A DNA stretch of 64,000 nt from Mucilaginibacter terrenus (GTDB lineage: Bacteria; Bacteroidota; Bacteroidia; Sphingobacteriales; Sphingobacteriaceae), in assembly GCF_003432065.1 (NCBI RefSeq), contig NZ_QWDE01000003.1, positions 248,001 through 312,000 of the forward strand. The letters run 5' to 3'. Positions 36,060 through 45,895 of this stretch are shown in pieces. The first letter of the stretch is position 1; each line of letters starts with the position of its first letter. A model generated the notes under the pieces. That model saw only the letters and a program-made list of their open reading frames with translations. It was not told where the DNA came from and did no database searches. A program made the position numbers and the translations under genes.

Positions 36060-37044
36060 GCCGTTAAATATTTTTTATGCAGAACCTGACCCGGACAGGT
36101 GGATCAGGTTTGACCGGTATCCGAGGCGATTTATTCGCAGGGTAGTCAGAGGAAAACAACGACCCGGCGGGGTGATGACCGTAGCGCTCAACCTCATGCG
36201 GGGATTGGACAAGATGAACGTACCCTATCGGTTTAATGATTACAGGTATCTTAAAAAACATCCGGAGGAGATTGCCTGCATTATAGGCAAGCCACACTTG
36301 TTATTTGAACGACAATGGAATAACCCGGTAATTTTAGGAGCAGGCATCTACTCCCATCCTATTGACAGGCCAAACCTTTTTACAGAGTTCCCCAACGTTA
36401 AACGATTTTTGGTACCCGGGGAGTGGATGCGGGAAATGTGCGCGCCTTACTACGGCGATAAAGTACTGGCTTGGCCAACAGGAATAGACACAGACATTTG
36501 GACCACAATACCAGGCGAAAAAACTACTGACTTCCTGATATATGATAAGGTAAGATGGGAACGGGAAAGGCTTGAACAGGAACTTATTGAACCTTTGAAA
36601 CAAACGCTTTCTAACAAAGGCCTCATAACCGAGTACATTAAATACGGGAACTATACACACGACGAGTTACGGGACAAACTCTCACGGGCAAAAGCAGTAT
36701 TGTTTTTATGCGAGCACGAAACGCAAGGATTGGCTTACCAGCAAATATTGGCAACAAATACACCTATTCTTGCCTGGGACAGAGGTGGCTACTGGCAAGA
36801 CCCGGAATACTACCCCGAAAGGGTGAAGTATCAGCCTGTAAGTTCCGTCCCTTATTGGGATGAACGGTGCGGTGAGAGATTCACGGACATGAATGACTTT
36901 GAAGCTTCGCTGAATACCTTTCTACAAAACATAGATAGATTTTCGCCAAGAAATTACGTGCTGGAGAATTTAACGTTAGAGATATGCGCGAAAAAGTATT
37001 TGCAGATAGCTGAGGATGTTTACAAAGAACTGAATGCTAGATGA
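36049..37044 (+). CDS. GT-B glycosyltransferase (GT1/GT4-like)
   Basis: 331 residues. N-terminal basic segment, then GGVMTVALNLMRGLDKMN (about 41-58) as in GT-B acceptor domains, LVPGEWMREMC and WPTGIDTDIW at the interdomain junction, and CEHETQGLAYQQILATNTPILAW (an EX7E-like donor site, about 220-242). Assignment to a specific CAZy family is uncertain. ATGA overlap with the next gene. Confidence 0.72.
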   Translation: MPDKPLNIFYAEPDPDRWIRFDRYPRRFIRRVVRGKQRPGGVMTVALNLMRGLDKMNVPYRFNDYRYLKKHPEEIACIIGKPHLLFERQWNNPVILGAGIYSHPIDRPNLFTEFPNVKRFLVPGEWMREMCAPYYGDKVLAWPTGIDTDIWTTIPGEKTTDFLIYDKVRWERERLEQELIEPLKQTLSNKGLITEYIKYGNYTHDELRDKLSRAKAVLFLCEHETQGLAYQQILATNTPILAWDRGGYWQDPEYYPERVKYQPVSSVPYWDERCGERFTDMNDFEASLNTFLQNIDRFSPRNYVLENLTLEICAKKYLQIAEDVYKELNAR

Positions 37045-38063
37045 AAATCCTGTTGATAATGGATCCGGGCATACCTGTACCGCCAATGCTATACGGCGGA
37101 CACGAACGACTGGTATACCTTTTTGCTGAAGAGTATCACCGTCTGGGGCATGAGGTGACCTTATTAGCGGGGCCAGACTCTTACTGCAACGGAACAACAA
37201 TCACCTTTGGCACCAATGACCTGGAACGTTCGAATGCGACAAAGAACAAGGAAATCGTTTCTGTTTGGAAGTACCTGCATCACAACAAAAAAAGCTTCGA
37301 TCTGGTACATAATTTTGGCAGGCTGATCTATCTGTTGCCGATCCTCAACGGCAATTTAAAAAAGCTAATGACCTACGGGCGGCCGGTATCACGAAAGGGG
37401 ATTAAGTTGTTTACAACTCTGCCGAACCGTAATCTGTTATTTACCGCCTGCAGTAACTATTGTGTATCTACCGGTAACGTGGCCGGCAGCTGGAACACCG
37501 TTTACAATGCGATAGACTTTAGTCGCTACGAGGTAAATGATGTGCTTAATTTTAATATGCCGTTGATGTTCCTGGGCAGGCTGGACAAGATTAAGGGAGT
37601 ACACACAGCTATTGAAGTAGCAAAGGCAACAGGCAACAACCTTATCCTTGCGGGTAACGTGTCACACACCTCTGATAACCTGGCGTACTTTAAAACCCTG
37701 ATAGAACCACAGATCGACGGTGAACAAATACGGTATGTTGGCCCACTAAATGATCTACAAAAGAACAATTACCTGCGACAATCAAAGGCCCTTTTGTTCC
37801 CTATAGAATGGGATGAACCATTTGGCCTGGTAATGATAGAAGCGATGGCCTGCGGCACGCCTGTGATTGCTTTTAAGCGCGGTTCCGTGCCGGAAGTAGT
37901 TCAGGAAGGTGTTAACGGCTTTGTTGTACAGGATAAAGCGGGAATGGTAAAAAAGACATCAGAACTGGCGAAAATAGATCGGTTAAGGTGCCGCCAAAAT
38001 GCGGAGAGCAGATTTGATGTTAAAGTGATAGCCTCCGAATATCTTTCACTTGTTAATGGCTAA
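37041..38063 (+). CDS. GT4 glycosyltransferase
   Basis: 340 residues. Starts MKILLIMDPGIPVPPMLYGG with the GGHERLV acceptor-domain motif. Donor domain: FLGRLDKIKGVHTAIEVAK and EWDEPFGLVMIEAMACGTPVI (EX7E, about 252-272), RGSVPEVVQEGVNGFVV. It belongs to the GT4 group common in exopolysaccharide loci. Followed by an 8-bp overlap (ATGGCTAA) with the next GT4 gene. Confidence 0.92.
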   Translation: MKILLIMDPGIPVPPMLYGGHERLVYLFAEEYHRLGHEVTLLAGPDSYCNGTTITFGTNDLERSNATKNKEIVSVWKYLHHNKKSFDLVHNFGRLIYLLPILNGNLKKLMTYGRPVSRKGIKLFTTLPNRNLLFTACSNYCVSTGNVAGSWNTVYNAIDFSRYEVNDVLNFNMPLMFLGRLDKIKGVHTAIEVAKATGNNLILAGNVSHTSDNLAYFKTLIEPQIDGEQIRYVGPLNDLQKNNYLRQSKALLFPIEWDEPFGLVMIEAMACGTPVIAFKRGSVPEVVQEGVNGFVVQDKAGMVKKTSELAKIDRLRCRQNAESRFDVKVIASEYLSLVNG

Positions 38064-39294
38064 GAAAGTATTGTTGATCACATCAGGGCAACCTTCTCTA
38101 AATCCCAGGTTGGTTAAAGAGGCTGACGCCCTTACCGATGCAGGATACCATGTTACCGTGCTTTATGCGTATTGGAATAACTGGGGTACAGAACTCGACA
38201 CCAAACTGCTGACGCAAAAAAAATGGATGGCCATAAGGGTTGGCGGTGATCCTGTTGACAAACCATTAGCTTTTCTAAAAAGCCGTATGTTGTTTAAAGC
38301 GTCCAGGCTTATCGCTGAGAAAAGCGGTTATAAAATCATCTCCAAATATGTTATCGCCCGCAGTTCTAAAGCGCTTATTGAGGAAGCTAAAAAACACAAT
38401 GCAGACCTTTATATAGCACATAACCTGGGTGCGTTGCCGGCAGCTGTTGAAGCTGCAAAGCGTCGTACCAAGCCCTGCGGCTTTGATGCCGAGGATTTTC
38501 ACCGGCATGAAACAAGCAACAATGTTGCTGATAAAGATGTAATCTTAAAAAGCTCAATTGAGGACAGGTATTTACCACAGGTAAATTATGTTACGGCCAG
38601 CAGCCCGCAAATAGCAGAAGCTTATCAAAAAATATATCCAAACCTGGATCCGGTAATTGTATTGAATGTATTTCCAAAAACGAGTAATCCAATTACTAAA
38701 CCTGAACAATCCGGTGTTATAAAGCTATTCTGGTTCTCACAGACGATTGGTAATAATCGCGGAATAAATGATGTTGTAGACGCACTAAAAACACTGCCCA
38801 ACGAGCACTTCGAATTACATCTATTAGGAGATGTGCCGGCCAGCAGCGAACAATTTGTAAGCTTAATTAAAGATAGCGGCATCAACGTTCAGTTCCATTC
38901 AACAATGGAAGCCGATAAACTTACTGAATTTTCACAGCAGTTTGATGTAGGATTGGCGTTAGAGCCCGCGTTTACCATTAATAACGATATTGCATTAAGC
39001 AACAAGCTTTTCACTTATATGCAGGCAGGCCTCGCTGTGATTGCAAGTGACACAAAAGCGCAGCGTGCCTTCATGCAAGCTAATCCTGATCTGGGCGAGG
39101 TTTACCCCAAGGGAGATTATAAATCTCTTGCGGAGATACTAAGCCGCTATTATGAAGATAGCGGCCGTCTTCAACTTCATAAAGCTACCTCTGCCAACCT
39201 TGCTGCCGACCGCTACAACTGGGAAACAGAAAGTAAAAAGTTTTTGAAGGTAGTGGAAACAACTATAAGCAACTTCAATGACGTTAGCAGGTAA
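38056..39294 (+). CDS. GT4-like glycosyltransferase
   Basis: 412 residues from ATG 38056; a TTG two codons earlier is possible. GT-B fold: KKVLLITSGQPSLNPRLVKEA at the start, YIAHNLGALPAAVEAAK, and a donor domain with FWFSQTIGNNRGINDVVDAL and ALSNKLFTYMQAGLAVIAS. The EX7E motif is replaced by a variant around LEPAFTINND, so catalytic details may differ. Overlaps neighbours by 8 and 17 bp. Confidence 0.82.
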   Translation: MAKKVLLITSGQPSLNPRLVKEADALTDAGYHVTVLYAYWNNWGTELDTKLLTQKKWMAIRVGGDPVDKPLAFLKSRMLFKASRLIAEKSGYKIISKYVIARSSKALIEEAKKHNADLYIAHNLGALPAAVEAAKRRTKPCGFDAEDFHRHETSNNVADKDVILKSSIEDRYLPQVNYVTASSPQIAEAYQKIYPNLDPVIVLNVFPKTSNPITKPEQSGVIKLFWFSQTIGNNRGINDVVDALKTLPNEHFELHLLGDVPASSEQFVSLIKDSGINVQFHSTMEADKLTEFSQQFDVGLALEPAFTINNDIALSNKLFTYMQAGLAVIASDTKAQRAFMQANPDLGEVYPKGDYKSLAEILSRYYEDSGRLQLHKATSANLAADRYNWETESKKFLKVVETTISNFNDVSR

Positions 39295-40306
39295 ACGCTC
39301 CACTAATTGGTTTTACGGAGTAGACAGCATCCGCTTTGTGCTGGCCTTTATTGTAATGCTATCGCATTTTGATAATGTATGGGCCGAAAGTCTTAAGAAT
39401 TCTGCTATACTTCCTGTTAAACTGGCTGGCGCCTTTCTTGCAAACGCCTTTGATGGCACATCTGCGGTAATAGCTTTCTTTATTATTTCGGGCTTTGTTA
39501 TACATTATCCTTGCAAAGGCGGGATAGCTCATGTAGGTCGCTTCTGGATTCGGCGTTTTGTTAGAATTATTATTCCCTTAGCATTGATTTGTATAGCAGG
39601 ATCAGCTTTCAATCATCCGGAAAAGACAGTAACGTGGAGTTTGTATTGTGAGTTAATTTACTATGCAATCTACCCTGCCTTGCTGAGCATTAACTTAAGT
39701 TGGAAAAACAAGTTCATCCTTTCTTGGCTGGTTGCAGCAGTGTTCATCCTGGTAGCTGCTAAGCATGATATTTTCGCATTGGTAAGGCAAACAGGTATCG
39801 GTTATCATGGCTACTACTGGCAATTTGGAAACTATTTTACCTGGATAGTGGGCTTGCCTTGCTGGCTGCTGGGGGTGTTGATAGCCGAGAATATAGATCA
39901 GGCAAAAGAAATTAAATTCTCGCGACTGCAAGGTTATCGTACTCTTGTTTTCTTTGTTAGTTGCCTTTGCAGCGTGGCTAAGTTCCATGCGCATTTAAGT
40001 TATATCATCTCCATGAATCTGTTTGCACTATTACTGTACAAGTGGATAGAAGCAGAAATATCTTACTACAAAAATCACTCACCTTATTCTTCTCTTGAGC
40101 GGATGGGGAAATTCTCATACTCATTATACTTGTGTCACCCGCTGGTTTTCTTGTTACTAAAACGATGGTTGATAATAGATAATGCTACTTATATCCTCTT
40201 TGTGGTACTAACAATAGTTGCCGCATACCTTTTTTATCTGGTGATAGAAAAACCATCTCATAAACTGGCCCGGCACATCAACGGGCTGCTATTCTCAACT
40301 GATTGA
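39278..40306 (+). CDS. Membrane acyltransferase (AT3/OafA family), third copy
   Basis: 342 residues, about 9-10 membrane segments. Signatures: VDSIRFVLAFIVMLSHF with the conserved His, AFFIISGFVIHYP, and VTWSLYCELIYYAIYP. Predicted to O-acylate the locus glycan. Three AT3 proteins in one locus suggest several distinct acylation sites. TTGA overlap with the next gene. Confidence 0.88.
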   Translation: MTLAGKRSTNWFYGVDSIRFVLAFIVMLSHFDNVWAESLKNSAILPVKLAGAFLANAFDGTSAVIAFFIISGFVIHYPCKGGIAHVGRFWIRRFVRIIIPLALICIAGSAFNHPEKTVTWSLYCELIYYAIYPALLSINLSWKNKFILSWLVAAVFILVAAKHDIFALVRQTGIGYHGYYWQFGNYFTWIVGLPCWLLGVLIAENIDQAKEIKFSRLQGYRTLVFFVSCLCSVAKFHAHLSYIISMNLFALLLYKWIEAEISYYKNHSPYSSLERMGKFSYSLYLCHPLVFLLLKRWLIIDNATYILFVVLTIVAAYLFYLVIEKPSHKLARHINGLLFSTD

Positions 40307-41583
40307 AACGCGTTCTTATTATCTCTCCTTACTTTCCTCCTTCCAACATGCCTGATATGCAGCGTGTGAGAATAAGCCTACCCTTTTTTAAAGAAAATGG
40401 TTGGGAGGCCGAAGTACTAACAACAGACCAACAGCTGAGTGACGCTCCAAAAGATCCATTACTAACAAAAAGTATTCCCAAAGACATACTCGTACATACG
40501 GTTAAGGCATTAAACAAGAAGTGGACAATGAGAATAGGCTTTGGTAATATAGCTTATCGTTCCTGGTGGTTTTACAAACAAAAGGGGAATGATCTGCTAA
40601 AACAGAAACAATTTGACCTGATATACTTTTCAACCACTCAGTTCTCGGCGTGCACTCTTGGTGCTTATTGGCGGCGGCGATTTGGTATACCGTACGTTAT
40701 TGACATGCAGGATCCCTGGCATACGGATTATTACCTTAATAAACCGAAACATGAACGCCCCGCCAAACACTGGCTATCCTATCGGGTTAATAAATGGCTG
40801 GAGTCAAAAGCCATGAAGGATGTTGGAGGATTGATAAGCGTCTCTCCGCAGTACATCGCAGATCTAAAGGCAAGGTACCCTGAAATAAAAGATATTCCGA
40901 CTGCGATTATTACGTTTGGTAGTTCCGATCAAGACATGGCGATTGCAAAAAAACACGGAGACGACTTCCCCAAGCTACTTAATCCTACCTATAAAAACGT
41001 TGTTTATATAGGGCGGGGTGGTACTGATATGCATAAAGCTATAACGCCTTTTTTTGAATCAATTAAGCAGGGGCTGTCTCAGCAGCCAGAAGCATATAAC
41101 AGACTGAGGTTGCATTTTATAGGTACCAGCTACGCCCCACAGGATACTGGCACCCCTACAATACTCCCTCTTGCGAAAGAGTACGAGTTAGAAGGGATAA
41201 TTACTGAAGTAACAAACAGGATAAGCTATTATCACGCGTTAAGCACAATTAAGCAGGCCGATGCGCTTTTTATTCCAGGCTCAGATGATGCTAAGTACAC
41301 CGCATCTAAAATTTACCCGTACTTACTCAGCAAAAAGCCTCTGCTTGCTATTTTCCACAGGCAGAGCCCGGCTATAAGCACCTTAAAAGAGTTTGACGCG
41401 ACAGATGTACATAACTTTGACAATGATGCACACTTACAGGAACACATAAGAAGATTTTTGATGTCTGTGTTAGAAGGCAAAGCCATCCCCCCGGTTTATA
41501 ATGCTGACGCTTTGGTGAGATACTCCGCAAAAGAGCTTACACGGAAACAGTGCGAACTTTTCGACAGCGTAATAGAATCTTAA
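40303..41583 (+). CDS. GT4-like glycosyltransferase
   Basis: 426 residues, TTG start overlapping the previous stop (TTGA). N-terminal KRVLIISPYFPPSNMPDMQR, then GIPYVIDMQDPWHTDYY (about 126-142), a block seen in many Bacteroidota transferases of this group. The C-terminal domain has VVYIGRGGTDMHKAI and a less typical donor site (LFIPGSDDAKYTASKIYPYL). Function in chain assembly is likely, sugar unknown. TAATG junction with the next gene. Confidence 0.8.
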   Translation: MKRVLIISPYFPPSNMPDMQRVRISLPFFKENGWEAEVLTTDQQLSDAPKDPLLTKSIPKDILVHTVKALNKKWTMRIGFGNIAYRSWWFYKQKGNDLLKQKQFDLIYFSTTQFSACTLGAYWRRRFGIPYVIDMQDPWHTDYYLNKPKHERPAKHWLSYRVNKWLESKAMKDVGGLISVSPQYIADLKARYPEIKDIPTAIITFGSSDQDMAIAKKHGDDFPKLLNPTYKNVVYIGRGGTDMHKAITPFFESIKQGLSQQPEAYNRLRLHFIGTSYAPQDTGTPTILPLAKEYELEGIITEVTNRISYYHALSTIKQADALFIPGSDDAKYTASKIYPYLLSKKPLLAIFHRQSPAISTLKEFDATDVHNFDNDAHLQEHIRRFLMSVLEGKAIPPVYNADALVRYSAKELTRKQCELFDSVIES

Positions 41584-42746
41584 TGAGTATAAATTATCCG
41601 AAGAAACTCGCTATAATTACAACGCACCCCATACAGTATTATGCGCCTGTATTCCGGTTATTGGCGCAGCAACTGGACCTGAAAGTATTTTATACCTGGG
41701 GAGAAGCTTCGTTAAGTAAACATGATCCTGGGTTTGGTAAAAAAATCAAATGGGACATTGACCTTTTAGACGGATACAAATACGAATGGGTTCACAACTC
41801 AGCCTGTGACAAAGGTTCACACCACTATAAAGGCATAAAAAATCCTTCCCTTATAACAGAACTGGAACAATGGCAGCCTGATGCAATTTTGGTTTACGGT
41901 TGGGCTTATCACAGCCACTTACGTGTTATCAGGCATTTTTCAAAAAAGATCAAACTCCTGTTCCGTGGCGACTCTACCTTGCTTGATGATAGTAACGGTG
42001 TAAAAAGCCACCTTAAAGCTGTTTTTTTAAGATGGGTTTACAACCACATTGATATTGCTATTTATCCCGGCCAAAATACCATGGCTTACTTTAAGAAGTA
42101 TGGTGTTGAAGATCATCGCCTTGTTTTTGCACCCCATGCTGTAGAAAACAGCAGGTTTGCAGAAGACAGGTCCGTTGACGCTGCTGCTATTAGGGCGTCA
42201 TTATATATCGACAATGAAAGGCTCATGATATTATTCGCCGGAAAGTTTGAGAAGAAAAAAGACCCTTTGCTGCTGTTGAAAGCTTTTCAACAGCTTAGCC
42301 AACCTAATATACACCTGTTGTTTGTTGGGAACGGTCCATTAGAAAAGGAATTAAAACAACACGCTAACTGCTGGGCTAATATCCACTTTCTAAACTTTCA
42401 AAATCAGTCGGCAATGCCTGCAGTATACCAGGCTTGTGATCTATTCTGCCTGCCATCAATGGGACCGGCGGAGACCTGGGGATTAGCCGTTAATGAAGCC
42501 ATGGCTTGTTCCAAAGCCATTATTGCTTCTGATAAAACTGGGTGCGTTCCCGACCTGGTTGTAAATGGTCGCAATGGCTTTATATTTAAAGCCGGCGATG
42601 TTACTTCATTACTCGAAAAGTTAAATTTGGCGGTTGAACAAGGCAAAATGGGATTAACGAGTATGGGAAAAGTGTCGAATGAAATGATAATACCCTGGAA
42701 TTTTGAGGTACAGGCTGAAGTGATTGTAAAACAGGTAAATGGCTAA
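41583..42746 (+). CDS. GT4 glycosyltransferase
   Basis: 387 residues from ATG 41583, which shares a base with the preceding stop; a GTG at 41550 would lie within the previous gene. KKLAIITTHPIQYYAPVFRLL is a typical opening. Donor domain: LFAGKFEKKKDPLLLLKAF, FVGNGPLEKELK and LPSMGPAETWGLAVNEAMAC with the EX7E glutamates (about 302-310). Ends with an 8-bp overlap (ATGGCTAA) into the polymerase gene. Confidence 0.92.
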   Translation: MSINYPKKLAIITTHPIQYYAPVFRLLAQQLDLKVFYTWGEASLSKHDPGFGKKIKWDIDLLDGYKYEWVHNSACDKGSHHYKGIKNPSLITELEQWQPDAILVYGWAYHSHLRVIRHFSKKIKLLFRGDSTLLDDSNGVKSHLKAVFLRWVYNHIDIAIYPGQNTMAYFKKYGVEDHRLVFAPHAVENSRFAEDRSVDAAAIRASLYIDNERLMILFAGKFEKKKDPLLLLKAFQQLSQPNIHLLFVGNGPLEKELKQHANCWANIHFLNFQNQSAMPAVYQACDLFCLPSMGPAETWGLAVNEAMACSKAIIASDKTGCVPDLVVNGRNGFIFKAGDVTSLLEKLNLAVEQGKMGLTSMGKVSNEMIIPWNFEVQAEVIVKQVNG

Positions 42747-44151
42747 GCGTACCGCAAATCCTATTGAGCGGTATATTGTACTATATATACCATGGCTGTT
42801 ATCGTTGCTTTTTGCTAATGATGCCATAGTATCGTACTTTATTGCCTGGTTGGGTTCGTTCTTTATATTTTTTATATGCTACTCCGGATATATTAAGCCA
42901 ATACCAACCGACAGGAACATTGGCGAGCAACTAATGCGACCGATTTTCCTCGTTCAAATTGTATTTGTGGGTTATATGGCGTGCAGCTCCATTTTTTACT
43001 TTCTGAACTTGCTTGGGGTAAACGATCTCTCTGGCCAGGGCATATACTTTATTGTCGATAAGGAAAAACTTGCGCTTACTGCTAAATGCCAGCAGTACTA
43101 TGCACTGGGCCATGCGGCTTTGGCTTCGGGCATGATACTGTTCATGAACTACGACTTTAAGCCCCAATACAGGACGGACAGAAACAAACTCGCCAACGTT
43201 ATCTTCCAGATAGCAGTCATCTCGCTTCCCATTTCCATACTGTCCATCCGTATTCCGGGGTTGAGCCAATTCTATTTTCAGTTTAGTTCACTGAGCTTTA
43301 TAGCGGGCACATTAGCCCTTGCTTTTGCTATTCCATTAAAAAAAGCAGCGACTATATTTTTCAGTTTACTGCTATATATTTCCAACTTTTACCAGGCGCT
43401 TACCTCCGGTTTCAAAGAACCGATCATAATAAGTGTTTTAGTATTAGGTATATTTCTCTATCCCAATTACAAAAAAATAGTAACACTTGTGTTCGGGCCG
43501 GCACTATTGTTACTGTTTATCTTTTTGCCCACCTATAACCACGTTTTCCGTGAGAATGCGTGGGGAGATAATGTCGATTCTGACGAGGCTTATAAACTAG
43601 CACTAGACGCAACGATAAATGGCGATGAGGAAGAGGATAACTCAACCTGGGGTTTCCTGGTATTCAGGTTAAGCGAAGTGGATATGTTTACAACGTACCT
43701 GCAATCCACACCGGCAAATGTAGGATACTATGGCTTTACGCTTGTAAAGCAATCGGCAGTGGCAATAGTGCCCCGTATAATTTGGCCTGGCAAACCTATT
43801 ACAGAGGATTGGGTAATGGAGCGCGTTTACAATGCCGGTGTTGTAAAACGAGGTTCTACCGTGTCTGCCAAGCCCGCCTATATTGTTGATGGCTACCTAT
43901 CATGGGGTATCCCAGGGGTTTTCTTTTCGCTGTTTATTTTTGGTGCACTGGCACAGTCAATCTCTGTTAAAGCTGAACAGCTTTTTGGTGGATATATATT
44001 GGGGACGGCACTTATATACAGCGGCTTATTCCAAATATTTTGGCGTGGACTAAGCTTTGAATTTTTAGTAAATTCTGTTTTTTGGAGTTATGTTACCATG
44101 CTGATGGTGCATAAAATATTGTTGAAAAAACGCATCCTTGAGAAGATTTGA
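42739..44151 (+). CDS. Wzy-like polysaccharide polymerase (exosortase-Y-associated type)
   Basis: 470 residues with about 11-12 membrane segments and a large periplasmic loop (about 270-360) containing HVFRENAWGDNVDSDEA, FRLSEVDMFTTYL and VPRIIWPGKP. This layout is that of O-antigen/exopolysaccharide polymerases, which join lipid-linked units in the periplasm. From memory, databases name relatives next to this exosortase group 'exosortase Y-associated Wzy-like protein'. It lies four genes before the exosortase. No flippase (Wzx) gene is seen in the locus. Confidence 0.8.
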   Translation: MAKRTANPIERYIVLYIPWLLSLLFANDAIVSYFIAWLGSFFIFFICYSGYIKPIPTDRNIGEQLMRPIFLVQIVFVGYMACSSIFYFLNLLGVNDLSGQGIYFIVDKEKLALTAKCQQYYALGHAALASGMILFMNYDFKPQYRTDRNKLANVIFQIAVISLPISILSIRIPGLSQFYFQFSSLSFIAGTLALAFAIPLKKAATIFFSLLLYISNFYQALTSGFKEPIIISVLVLGIFLYPNYKKIVTLVFGPALLLLFIFLPTYNHVFRENAWGDNVDSDEAYKLALDATINGDEEEDNSTWGFLVFRLSEVDMFTTYLQSTPANVGYYGFTLVKQSAVAIVPRIIWPGKPITEDWVMERVYNAGVVKRGSTVSAKPAYIVDGYLSWGIPGVFFSLFIFGALAQSISVKAEQLFGGYILGTALIYSGLFQIFWRGLSFEFLVNSVFWSYVTMLMVHKILLKKRILEKI

Positions 44152-45278
44152 AGATACTGCACATAACACCTGCTTATAAGCCTGCCTACGTGTATGGTGG
44201 GCCTACTATGTCAGTAGCAATGTTGTGCGAAGAGCTTACAAAAACAGGTGTTTTTGTAGACGTTTTTACTACTACCGCCAACGGCAACACCGAACTTGAT
44301 GTTACTCCAAACGTGCTGCAAAATGTAGACGGGGTTGATGTGACCTACTTTAAACGTATTACTAAAGACCACACCCATTTTTCGCCTGCTTTACTAAAGC
44401 ACTTGAATGGACACGTCAGGAACTATGACGTGGTTCATATTCATGCCTGGTGGAACCTTGTTTCCGTTCTTTCCTGCTTTGTTGCTGTAAAGAACGGCAT
44501 TCCTGTTGTAATCTCGCCCAGAGGTATGTTGAGCTCCTACTCATTTGATAACGGTATTAAAGGTATTAAGTCAATTTTACATAATAGCATAGGTAAAAGG
44601 TTGCTCAGTAAGTGCCACATTCATGCGACATCTGATTATGAAGCGGCGGTCATTAAAAGGTTAATCAATACAGATCGCATACACGCCTTACCAAACTTTG
44701 TTAAGCTATCTCATTCTGAAAACAACACTAGTCCAATGCCAACTAAAGAACTAAAGCTTCTCTTCTTTTCCCGTATTGACGAGAAGAAAGGGTTGGACAT
44801 TTTATTGGAGTCGTTAAAAATTTTGACGCTACCTTTTCAATTAACCATTGCCGGTGATGGCAATCCGGTTTACATTGAAAAACTTAAACAGCTAAGTACA
44901 GTCATTCAGGACAAAATCAGTTGGGTTGGGTTTATAAAGGAAGACAAGTTCAATCTGATTGCAAAACATGATCTCCTGGTATTGCCGTCGCACGACGAGA
45001 ACTTTGCCAATGTTGTAGTAGAAAGTTTAAGTGTAGGTACCGCTGTTTTGTTGAGCGAAAATGTGGGGCTTGCCGATTACGTCCTCGACAATAACTTTGG
45101 ATGGGTTTGCAAAACTACTCCATCATCAATTACTGAAAATATAGCCAATGTAGCGGCTAATAAAGTTTTATTAGAAGACATCAGAACAACAGCACCCACC
45201 AGGATAAAACAAGACTTTACAGGGGAACCATTAACAAAACAATATATCGATCTTTACCAGCATGTTATTGATCAATGA
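44148..45278 (+). CDS. GT4 glycosyltransferase next to the polymerase
   Basis: 376 residues, TTG start (TTGA overlap). Opening KILHITPAYKPAYVYGGPTM, IHAWWNLVSVL, ISPRGMLSSYSF, then donor domain LLFFSRIDEKKGLDILLESL and LPSHDENFANVVVESLSVG (EX7E, about 278-296). Its place between the Wzy-like and methyltransferase genes near the exosortase fits the XrtY-associated glycosyltransferase described for this family; that naming is from memory and uncertain. Confidence 0.9.
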   Translation: MKILHITPAYKPAYVYGGPTMSVAMLCEELTKTGVFVDVFTTTANGNTELDVTPNVLQNVDGVDVTYFKRITKDHTHFSPALLKHLNGHVRNYDVVHIHAWWNLVSVLSCFVAVKNGIPVVISPRGMLSSYSFDNGIKGIKSILHNSIGKRLLSKCHIHATSDYEAAVIKRLINTDRIHALPNFVKLSHSENNTSPMPTKELKLLFFSRIDEKKGLDILLESLKILTLPFQLTIAGDGNPVYIEKLKQLSTVIQDKISWVGFIKEDKFNLIAKHDLLVLPSHDENFANVVVESLSVGTAVLLSENVGLADYVLDNNFGWVCKTTPSSITENIANVAANKVLLEDIRTTAPTRIKQDFTGEPLTKQYIDLYQHVIDQ

Positions 45279-45895
45279 GCGACTATAAAGATTACGGCTT
45301 TCAGGAAAATACCATTACGCATAACCTCAGGTACATGCTTAAACCACTGCTCGGTATGCTTGACAAAGGTAAGAACCGGTGCATACTGGATCTGGGCTGC
45401 GGCAACGGCTACCTTGTAAATCATCTGGTATTATTAGGGTACAACGCCTACGGAACAGATGCCTCACAAGAAGGCATTGCTATTGCCAAACAGTCTAATC
45501 CGGACCGCTTTTTTGTGCAAGACCTATCCAGCAACGAGTTGCCTGAAGAATTACGGAAGATCCACTTTGACACAGTGATATCTACAGAAGTAATAGAGCA
45601 CTTGTATGACCCGGATGCATTTATAAATTTTTGCAGGCAACAACTTAGCCCGGGAGGTGAGCTCATTATTTCAACGCCATATCATGGTTATTTAAAAAAT
45701 CTTCTCTTGAGCGTCACTGACAGTTGGGACAAACATCAAAATCCGCGTTGGCTGGGCGGGCACATAAAAATGTGGTCGGTAAGAACATTAACCGGTTTGC
45801 TTGTTGATAAGGGTTTCACCGTAACCAACTTTGCTGGCTGTGGTCGGATACCTTATGTTTGGAAAAGCATGATCATTAAAGCCCGTCTAAGTTGA
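45275..45895 (+). CDS. Class I SAM-dependent methyltransferase
   Basis: 206 residues. Motif I DLGCGNGYL (about 35-43), motif II region GTDASQEG, post-II DTVISTEVIEHLYDP and motif III LSPGGELIISTPYH. This is the UbiG/UbiE-like arrangement; in polysaccharide loci such enzymes usually O-methylate sugars. ATGA and TTGA overlaps on its two sides show coupling with the GT4 and GT2 genes. Confidence 0.85.
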   Translation: MSDYKDYGFQENTITHNLRYMLKPLLGMLDKGKNRCILDLGCGNGYLVNHLVLLGYNAYGTDASQEGIAIAKQSNPDRFFVQDLSSNELPEELRKIHFDTVISTEVIEHLYDPDAFINFCRQQLSPGGELIISTPYHGYLKNLLLSVTDSWDKHQNPRWLGGHIKMWSVRTLTGLLVDKGFTVTNFAGCGRIPYVWKSMIIKARLS

